A DNA stretch of 12,893 bases from JAOSJL01 sp963704035 (GTDB lineage: Bacteria; Actinomycetota; Acidimicrobiia; IMCC26256; JAOSJL01). The notes under the pieces are model-generated. The model ran no database searches. It saw only the letters and a program-made list of their open reading frames with translations, and was not told the DNA's origin. A program made the translations under genes and the position numbers. Where the stretch lies: assembly GCA_963704035.1 (NCBI GenBank), contig CAVPGR010000003.1, positions 1 through 12,893 of the forward strand, written 5' to 3'. Each line of letters begins with the position of its first letter. The first letter of the stretch is position 1. This document shows positions 6,827 through 12,893 of this stretch, in pieces.

Positions 6827-7997
6827 CCTCGGCGTAGTAGTCGCTGATCTGCATGAGCGCCTGGGCCGCGCCCGACTTCGGACTGTCGAAGATCACGGGG
6901 ATACCGCGGTTGACGGCCTGAGGTACCGCGATGTCGGACGGGATCGGGAACTTGACCTCGATATCGAGGGCACGCTCGATCTCCTTCACGTCGAGGCGGA
7001 CCTTGGCGTTGGCGCGGTTGAGTACGAGCTTGAGCTTCGGGCCCGCCAGCGACAGGAGGTCGAGAGTCTGCATACCGACCTTCAGGTTCTTGATGCTCGG
7101 AATGTCCATGCTGGCCACCAGCAGGACCTCGTCGGCAGCCTCGATCGTGGCGAGTACGACATCGTCGAACTGTGGCGGGAGGTCGACGACGACGTAATCG
7201 GACATCTGCTGGAGCAGCGTGAGGATCTGGATCATCTCGGCGGGGCGGATCTGGTCGGCCGCCGACGGCTCGATCGGTGCGGCCAGCACGCGCAGCCCCG
7301 ACGGCTCGTGGACGACCGAGAGGCTCTCCATCAGCCCTTCGTCGGCGGTGGTCACCGACGCTGCCGCGTCGATCACGGAGTGTTTCGGGGGGACGCGCAA
7401 CATGACCGCCACATCCCCGAACTGGAGGTCGGCGTCGACGCAGAACACGTTGCCCGATGTCCGCCGGGCGAGGTCGGCGGCCAGGTTCACGGCGATGACG
7501 CTCTTGCCCACTCCACCCTTTGTGGAGAACGAGGCGATGAGCTTTCCGTGCGGCCGAGCCGTGTCGGCGGCCGACATTCGGGCCGCTTCGACCACCAGAG
7601 CGTCGCCGACTCGGGCGACCGCTTCGGCCAACTGGGCGTCGTCGGCAAGCGCCACGACGTCACGGACGCCTGAACGCAACGCCGACTGGAGCACGTCAGT
7701 GGTCAACTCGTCGACCGCGAGGACCACGCCTGTGTTCGGGCGCGTGCGCGCCAGCCACTGCACGTGGTGCAGTGCTCCGGCATCGTCGAGCCCCGGTCCG
7801 AAGACGACCACGGTCGGTCGGTCGTCGGAGAGGGCCTCGGCCATGGCCTCGACCGCGTCGAACGTCGCGGACGGCGAAGCTCCCGAGAGCTGCACCGACA
7901 GGCGCATCCGCGCCCCCGGATCGGGGTCGACGATCGCGACGTCGTAACGAGCAGGTCCGGGCTGCGTGTTCAGTGCGGTGTTCCCTTGGTTTTCCAC
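6777..7997 (-). CDS. cpaE: CpaE/TadZ, ParA/MinD-like pilus localisation ATPase (probable 3' frame change)
   Basis: 406 residues as the frame stands. The N-terminal domain (about 18-135, starting YDVAIVDPDPGARMRL) has an atypical receiver-like fold, as in the CpaE/TadZ family. The ParA/MinD ATPase domain follows: deviant Walker A STKGGVGKS (K160, K165), FCVDADLQFGDV (185-196), DLPPQFDDV with D272, and VLNRANAKVRLD (325-336). Family members mark the pole or site where the Tad machine assembles. The start is GTG at 7997 with GAGG five bases upstream. The last 16 or so residues after SDYYAE (residue 390) are probably out of frame: skipping one G near 6827 gives a longer basic tail ending at 6707. 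It sits between cpaB (57-base gap) and cpaF in the operon. Confidence 0.93.
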   Translation of the reverse strand: MENQGNTALNTQPGPARYDVAIVDPDPGARMRLSVQLSGASPSATFDAVEAMAEALSDDRPTVVVFGPGLDDAGALHHVQWLARTRPNTGVVLAVDELTTDVLQSALRSGVRDVVALADDAQLAEAVARVGDALVVEAARMSAADTARPHGKLIASFSTKGGVGKSVIAVNLAADLARRTSGNVFCVDADLQFGDVAVMLRVPPKHSVIDAAASVTTADEGLMESLSVVHEPSGLRVLAAPIEPSAADQIRPAEMIQILTLLQQMSDYVVVDLPPQFDDVVLATIEAADEVLLVASMDIPSIKNLKVGMQTLDLLSLAGPKLKLVLNRANAKVRLDVKEIERALDIEVKFPIPSDIAVPQAVNRGIPVIFDSPKSGAAQALMQISDYYAEGAEPRASPTPRGCRER

Positions 7998-8054
7998 GTT
8001 GACCTCATCGTCGCGTGGTCGGGTGGTCTGTAGCGGTCGGCGGCTCTTCGCGGG

Positions 8055-8822
8055 TCACCCGGTGAACAGGTTCTCGTTGTTGATGACCGCCGTGTCGGGT
8101 TCGACCTCGAAGTCCGTCGGGGCGAGGCTGAGGTAGATCTGTCCTCCGCCCAGGCTCGCCTGAGCCAGCTTCAGACTCTGAGTGGCCGTCCCTTCGAGCG
8201 TGAAGAGGCCTGTGTTCGTAGCCGGGGCCGGCTCCGCATTGGGGTCACCGGCCAGCTCCTCCGGGAGACCCGTCGAGCTCCCGAGCGCCAGGACGTTCAT
8301 GTTCTGGAGCATGAACTGCGTGTCGCCCTCGAGGAAGACCATGACGTTGACCCGGTCGCCGATCGCCACCAGGCCGGCGACACCCCTCTCGGCGCTCGCC
8401 GAGATCGTGACAGCCTGGAGCTCGGTGCCCGCCTCGTCGGAGTCGGCCCGCAAGCGGTCCGACAGCGCCCCGCCGCCCGGCGTCACATCTTCGGGGGGTA
8501 CGAAGTTCGTGGAGGTGAGGATCTGACCCTCGTCGATGTTGACGACCGCGATCGTCTCGGGCGCCAGCGAGGTGAGGTCGGTGAGAGCATCAGGGGGAGC
8601 TTCCTCGGCAAGAGCCTGACCCTCGCGGACGAGTCCGGTGTCGAGGGCCTCCCCCGCCGTCGTGCCTTCCGGGATCGCCTGATCCGCGATCACGACGTCG
8701 ACGGTGTCGACTTTTTCGGCCGCCCGTTCATCGGCGCGGTTCAGGTACAAGAACGCGAGCACCGCTGCAACCACACCCAGCGCAATGCCCACCAGCAGCA
8801 ACACTGTCCGCCTGTTTCCCAC
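8055..8822 (-). CDS. cpaB: CpaB/RcpC, Flp pilus assembly protein with SAF domain
   Basis: 255 residues, first gene of the minus-strand operon. An N-terminal membrane anchor (about 7-27, VLLLVGIALGVVAAVLAF) is followed by an extracytoplasmic SAF/RcpC region: VVIADQAIPEGTTAGEAL (43-60), a second strand set IDEGQILTSTNFVPPE (96-111), and the RcpC-type VAGLVAIGDRVNVMVFLEG (148-166). A Pro/Ala linker (193-203) and LKLAQASLGGGQIYLSLAP (217-235) complete it. In diderms the protein works with the secretin; with no secretin here it more likely contacts the cell wall around the pilus. The GTG at 8822 is supported by GGAG (8832-8829) with a six-base spacer. Confidence 0.9.
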   Translation of the reverse strand: MGNRRTVLLLVGIALGVVAAVLAFLYLNRADERAAEKVDTVDVVIADQAIPEGTTAGEALDTGLVREGQALAEEAPPDALTDLTSLAPETIAVVNIDEGQILTSTNFVPPEDVTPGGGALSDRLRADSDEAGTELQAVTISASAERGVAGLVAIGDRVNVMVFLEGDTQFMLQNMNVLALGSSTGLPEELAGDPNAEPAPATNTGLFTLEGTATQSLKLAQASLGGGQIYLSLAPTDFEVEPDTAVINNENLFTG

Positions 8823-9011
8823 TCTTCACTCCAGTCTCATGCGCTGGGCACGTCGGTCCGGTACCTCCCATGTATCGGTGCACCGACGGGGAGCGTGAGG
8901 AATGTGCGCGATTATCTCGGAGGCACATCCCGTCCGGGGGCGCATAGTTTGCCCTGTCTGTCCGCTCGAGGGCAAGGGTTGCGCCGAAACGGCTCCGAAG
9001 AACGGGGTTTC

Positions 9012-9056
9012 GCCGGCGGAATCGCAGCCGGCGGAATCGCAGCCGGCGAATTCGCA
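9012..9056. repeat. Three tandem 15-bp repeats
   Basis: GCCGGCGGAATCGCA occurs at 9012-9026 and again, identically, at 9027-9041. A third copy at 9042-9056 (GCCGGCGAATTCGCA) differs at two positions. The 15-bp period is not a whole number of helical turns. It lies midway between the divergent pilus operons. Confidence 0.85.
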
Positions 9057-9143
9057 CAGGAACCCTTCGACGCCGGGCCCGGCTGCCGATCGGGAGTCCG
9101 TGGGACCATCGGCGGGTGCGTCATGTGCGGCCCAAGGGGCGCC

Positions 9144-9172
9144 TAGACGGAATGTCACGCTGCGTGTATCCT
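9144..9172 (+). promoter_or_regulatory. Candidate promoter of the tadE-tadG pair
   Basis: TAGACG (9144-9149) and TATCCT (9167-9172) are each 4 of 6 matches to the -35 and -10 consensus, with a 17-base spacer. Transcription would start near 9180, leaving an 80-base leader before the GTG at 9261. Weak, by eye only. Confidence 0.25.
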
Positions 9173-9260
9173 GCCGCGGCACGTCCCGAACAGGATGTTT
9201 TGCCGCCTATCGTGGCGAGCGGGCCTCCGCGAGCCGGATTCGAGCGGTGGGGAGACTTGG

Positions 9261-9923
9261 GTGCGACACAGGCTGCGTGACCGTTTCAGGCGCGACCACG
9301 CCACGACGGGTGTTCGGCGCTCCCAGCGCGGCCGCGAGCGAGGCGCCGTGGTCGTCGAGGCAGCGATCATCACTCCCCTCATCGCACTTCTCGTGTTCGG
9401 GATCGTGGAGTTCGGGCTGATCTTCAAGGACGAGCTCACCGTCTCGAGCGCTGCGGGTGCCGCCGCACGAACCGGTGCCGCCATTCCCAAGCAACCGAAC
9501 TACCAGGAAGACATGCTGAAGGAGCTCAACGGGCGCCTGGCCGGCCTGGGTCTCCGCGACGGCGACAAGGTCGTCATCTACAAGGCCGAGGACGACGGTC
9601 TCCTCAAGGACGCGGACAGCCAGGGCGAGATCTTCGACACGTGCGAAAACGACGCCGACGCCAACTGCACGGCCTACACGTGGAACGGCACCACCGACCA
9701 ATGGGACGCCGGCAGCGCCGACTGGGAGCCCGACGAGCAGAGCGCGTGCCGAGATGACAGCCTCGACCCGGACAAGGATCTCGACCGGATCGGGGTGTAC
9801 CTCGACGTCACCCACGACTACATCACCGGTTTCGTGGGAAGCGGATCACGTTCGGTCACCCAGCGGTCGGTGTACTCCCTTGAACCCCTCCTGCCTGACA
9901 AGTGTGAGGCGACATCGCCATGA
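9261..9923 (+). CDS. tadE: TadE-like minor pilin / pseudopilin
   Basis: 220 residues. A basic N-terminus (1-27) leads into a prepilin-like junction RERG28|AVVVE33 and a hydrophobic helix AAIITPLIALLVFGIVEFGL (34-53), the TadE signature. The remaining 165 residues are outside the cell, acidic and rich in Asp, with four cysteines (128, 136, 163, 215) that could form disulfides. The GTG at 9261 has GGGGAG (9249-9254) six bases upstream; an earlier ATG in frame at 9195 lacks such a site. TadE-like proteins are minor pilins processed by the same peptidase as Flp. The stop overlaps the start of the tadG-like gene as ATGA, so the two are co-translated. Confidence 0.88.
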   Translation: MRHRLRDRFRRDHATTGVRRSQRGRERGAVVVEAAIITPLIALLVFGIVEFGLIFKDELTVSSAAGAAARTGAAIPKQPNYQEDMLKELNGRLAGLGLRDGDKVVIYKAEDDGLLKDADSQGEIFDTCENDADANCTAYTWNGTTDQWDAGSADWEPDEQSACRDDSLDPDKDLDRIGVYLDVTHDYITGFVGSGSRSVTQRSVYSLEPLLPDKCEATSP

Positions 9924-12675
9924 CAACACGCAGAGCACCCCGGCGCCACCGACGCGGTCGCCAGCGTGGCTACATCCTGGTCTGGCTGGCCGCCATGATG
10001 GTCGTCCTGCTCACCTTCGCCGGCTTCGCCGTCGACCTCGGCTACTGGTACCTCACAGGCCGCAACGCCCAACACGCCGCCGACTCCGCCGCTCTCGCCG
10101 GTGTCGTCTACCGAGAGGGCGACGTCAGCAACAACGACGCGGCAAGAGATGCCGCGATCGCCAACGCGGCTGAGAACGGCTACGTCACGGGGGAGGACCA
10201 CACCACGGTCACTCCCCTCTTCAAGGACCCGGACGGCAACACCCTCCCGCTCAGCCAGCTCCGGGTGCAGGTGGAGCGCAAGGCCCCGTCTTTCTTCACT
10301 CGACTTTTCGGATTCGACGGCGTCGACATCACACGCGACGCCGTAGGCGAGTACTCACCCTCTCCGCCGCTCGGCAGCCCCAGCAACCTTCTCGGAAACA
10401 GCGGGCTCGTCGGAACCGAGTCGTTCCCCACCTCCCCGGCTGTCGAACTGGGTCAGAGTTTCTGGCTCGACGTCCAGGGTCCGCGCTCTCCGACCGTCGA
10501 CGGCGACCAGTACCAGACGGACAACTGCCGGAACGTCACCATCCCGCAGGGAAGCCAGAACAACGCGTTCCATTGGCCGTGGGAACCGCCGCCTCCACCG
10601 CGCTTCACCACCCTCGGTCCGTTTGAGCCCGAACCCTGCGACCCTGTCACGCACGACAACGAGTATTACACCGAAGGTAGCGGCAGCAAGGGCTACAACT
10701 ACGTAGTGGAGATAGAAGACGCCGAACCCGGTGACCTGGTGAACATCGAGGCGTTCGACCCCGCGTTCGTCGAAGTGGGCGAAGACTGCACTAGCGGAGC
10801 GCTCTCGACCCCCGCGTCGATCAACTTCAGCGACTTCAATCCCGCCAGTAACCCGCTCGCCGATTTATTGCAGCCACGCCCTGTCGATGTCGTTTCGCAG
10901 CTCGGCCTCCGGGATTCGCCAGAGGCGCTGGCGAAGTCGGGAGCCAACATCGGACCGTTTTTCACCGGAACCGCAAATCGTCGAGCTCTTCCGATGGTGT
11001 CGGGTGGGATCGCCGCCCTGGCACAGAAGATTGTCGACGACGACCTGCTCACGAAACCTGCCACACCCAACAGCACCTCATCGGCCCAAGTGGTGACCAA
11101 GTACAACCTCTGGGCCACGCTCACCAACTACGGCGTCACCGAACAGATGCTGGAGGACGTCGCCGAGCGATTCAAGCCCGGGCCGAACGAGCCCGCGTGC
11201 ACCGGAGACTCGGCGGGCGGCGCCTACATAGTTCCGACCCCCGGCTTCACGTTTTTCCTTGGCCTCTTCAGCGGTGGTGGAGGATGGGCCCCGGGGACAT
11301 CCCTCAGCGAAGATGCCGACATCTCCGCTATCGAACCGGCCGACCCTGACGGCAGTCCCATCAACCCACCGCGTTCGCCGTCCTCTGGCGATGACCCCTC
11401 CGTGACGTCACCCGCGGTCCCCTTTGACACCGGTGCCGTGCTCGCCGCGCCGACCGGGCATTCGACCGTCACGCCCATCCGCCCAGCGTCCACGGCCCTG
11501 ACCGGCTACGACGGCCTGCCTGAAACGACGTTCACGATCGAGTGGGACGGCGGAACGCTTCGGGACCACACCGACAACGATGTCGTCTGCGGGAAGACTT
11601 ACGGCTGGTACTCGCCCCTTCTCCCCACCGAAGGCAGAGCGACGGACGGCATCCCCAAATACACAAACTGGGACGTGGGAAACTCCGGCTACTTCTGGAA
11701 CTACGTCTTCAACGGGCAGTACACCCACGATGCGGGAAAGTATATCGATCTCGTTCTCGGCGACATCACCCCCGGCTACGACGTCGCGTCGTTCTCACTC
11801 GTTTCCGGAAGCGGCGTCCCGCAGTACGCGCGAACGGGTTCCGCGAGACAGCTCGCAAGTGGAAGGCACCCTGTGGCAGCGCTATTCCGATCGACGAGAC
11901 CTGGATCCAGGGCGGCACGGCCAGGTTCATCGTCAATGTCGACACGGCAATCCACGACGACGGCGTCACGACACCTGAGTGCAACAGTGCAACGTCCACA
12001 TGCGGTCGAGGGGGCAACCGTTTCGCCCTCCGGGCGCTGCGCGACGGCTCGTACGACGGGGTCAAGGTCTACGCCGAGAGTCGCCTCCAGCTGATGGGGA
12101 ACTTCCAGGGATCGAGCGGCGATTTCTGGCTCACCGAGCTTCAGGAGAGTGACAGCCGCGACCGTGTGCTACGGCTGACGTTCCACGACCCGGGCGACAT
12201 CGCCGTCTGCAAGGACGCCGACGGAAACGGCCGGACCGACCCCGACCCCAACCCTGACGACGAGATTTCCGTCGTACAGTGCTCTCCCGCCGGGTACAGC
12301 GGGACGGACGCTATTGCCGGCGCCGGTGACGTCGTGGGAACGCTGAAGATCCTGAAACCAGGGCCCCTCCTTGATCCTGATCCAGAGGTGTTCGACAGCT
12401 GTACGATCTCGCGCGTGAGCGCTCCCAACCCACCGATCTCCACCGACGACTGCGAGATCGACACGCTCGACTACACGTTCAACGGCGACCTGCTGGAGAT
12501 CCAGATCGGCATCGGCGCAGGCGAATTCAAGTGCGAAGGACCCCCCGGGGCCGAATGCTGGATCAAGGCTCGATTCGACTACCCGGGCGCCACGGCCGGA
12601 ACCCTCGTTCGGCCTTCCGACGCCACCACGTGGACGGCGATCCTCGAGGGAGTCCCGGTCCGGCTCGTGGAATAG
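9920..12675 (+). CDS. tadG: TadG-like pilus-associated surface protein, with frame change(s) near 11830-11890
   Basis: A large TadE/G-family protein. The basic N-terminus (1-16) and helix GYILVWLAAMMVVLLTFAGF (17-36), then AVDLGYWYLTGRNAQHAADS and AALAG, match the Tad domain that anchors these proteins in the membrane. The rest is outside the cell: aromatic, Asn/Asp-rich, beta-type sequence with scattered cysteines and Pro/Gly/Ser linkers. The first frame is convincing to about residue 640 (KYIDLVLGDITPGYDVASF) but then becomes Arg/Ser-rich and ends at 12094. A different frame carries IPIDETWIQGGTARFIVNVD, then NRFALRALRDGSYDGVKVYA, then RDRVLRLTFHDPGDIAV, to the TAG at 12673-12675. The repaired protein would be about 918 residues. 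A middle frame reading QVEGTLWQRYS at the junction suggests there may be two shifts. A rare TTA Leu codon occurs at 10865-10867. Confidence 0.85.
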
Positions 12676-12699
12676 CCGGTCGGAATCTCGAACGAGCCG

Positions 12700-12893
12700 C
12701 TACTCGGCGGAGGGCTCCGGGGCAGGAGGGGCCGCTTCGGTCGTTCCGACCGGCTCGGGCGCGGGTTCTGCTGAAACCTCGGGTGCGGCTGTGGGTTCAG
12801 GGGCCGGCGGCTCGTTTGGCACTTCGGGTGCGGGCGTCTCGGGCGTCGACGCTTCAGGTGTCGGCTCCGTTCCCTCTGCGGGAGGGGCACCTT
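12700..12893 (-). CDS. 3' end of an unidentified gene with Pro/Ala/Glu-rich C-terminal tail (5' partial)
   Basis: On the minus strand, from the window edge to the TAG at 12702-12700, there are 63 open codons. They encode a low-complexity tail of the type TPEASTPETPAPEVPNEPP, with repeated PAPE/APE units, ending APPAPEPSAE. Third positions are mostly G or C and the composition is typical of disordered actinobacterial tails or linkers. No start lies inside the window. The stop converges on the tadG-like stop with only 24 bases between. The function cannot be told from the tail; such extensions occur on secreted, wall-associated and cell-division proteins. Confidence 0.7.
   Translation of the reverse strand, partial: GAPPAEGTEPTPEASTPETPAPEVPNEPPAPEPTAAPEVSAEPAPEPVGTTEAAPPAPEPSAE

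Larger units (their letters stand above)
8823..9260. other. Divergent intergenic region between the two pilus operons
   Basis: 438 bp between the divergent starts of cpaB and the tadE-like gene; both promoters must lie here. It holds three tandem 15-bp repeats (9012-9056), a perfect 12-bp palindrome GCCGGGCCCGGC (9072-9083), a possible tadE promoter (9144-9172) and, on the minus strand, a -10-like GATAAT at 8916-8911 without a convincing -35. Several open frames cross it on both strands. One, from the ATG at 8902 (starting MCAIISEAHP, with CPVCPLEGKGC), has moderately coding-like third positions but runs about 160 bases into tadE, and I do not call it a gene. Confidence 0.6.

Noticed and set aside
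6474..7673. A 399-codon plus-strand open frame antisense to cpaF and cpaE
   Set aside because: The opposite strand carries intact Walker motifs, and this frame has shadow-type composition.
8911..8916. Minus-strand GATAAT as the cpaB promoter -10
   Set aside because: A good hexamer, but no acceptable -35 at 16-18 bases, so not listed as a promoter.
8826..9182. Minus-strand 118-codon frame upstream of cpaB
   Set aside because: Repeat-driven composition (SAGCDSAGCDSAG), no clear ribosome binding site, and it occupies the expected promoter region of cpaB.
12579..12890. Minus-strand 103-codon Arg/Pro-rich frame at the right edge
   Set aside because: It overlaps the end of the tadG-like gene and has shadow composition; the neighbouring minus frame ending at 12700 has the coherent PAPE-rich coding pattern.

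Overview
The window is high-GC DNA with dense, tightly packed genes, many GTG starts and short overlaps. It carries a Tad/Flp (type IVc) pilus locus of the actinobacterial kind. There is one secretion ATPase, two separate TadB/TadC membrane proteins, an RcpC/CpaB protein, a TadZ/CpaE ParA-like protein and TadE/TadG-like pseudopilins, and no outer-membrane secretin gene in view. This suggests a monoderm actinobacterium. The style of the TadG-like protein points to the Acidimicrobiia, but that is an inference from gene style and not a measured placement.

Layout from left to right. Positions 1-763 hold the 3' part of a GAF/HisKA_3 sensor kinase whose reading frame changes three times. A NarL/LuxR response regulator (760-1407) overlaps its end by four bases. 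After a 163-bp gap with a candidate promoter and two near-identical dyad repeats comes the Flp prepilin gene (1571-1753), then an 87-bp gap with two hairpins. From 8822 down to 1841 runs a minus-strand operon: cpaB, cpaE/tadZ, cpaF/tadA, tadB, tadC and a large multi-membrane GT-C-like protein. A 438-bp divergent control region (8823-9260) separates it from a plus-strand pair, tadE-like (9261-9923) and tadG-like (9920-12675, one or two frame changes). At the right edge is the 3' end of a minus-strand gene with a Pro/Ala/Glu-rich tail (12700-12893).

How they would work together: Flp, and probably the TadE/TadG-like proteins, are the pilin or pseudopilin substrates. CpaF powers assembly at the inner face of the membrane through TadB/TadC, CpaE/TadZ positions the machine, and CpaB spans out to the cell wall. 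The GT-C-like protein could modify pilins or another envelope polymer. The adjacent two-component system is a natural candidate for controlling flp. No prepilin peptidase (TadV/CpaA) is seen, so it must be encoded elsewhere.

A recurring oddity is single-base frame changes in short G/C runs in three genes (sensor kinase, cpaE, tadG-like). They may be uncorrected indel errors in the assembly or real lesions. I recovered the hidden parts by reading through, including a 39-residue basic tail of CpaE.
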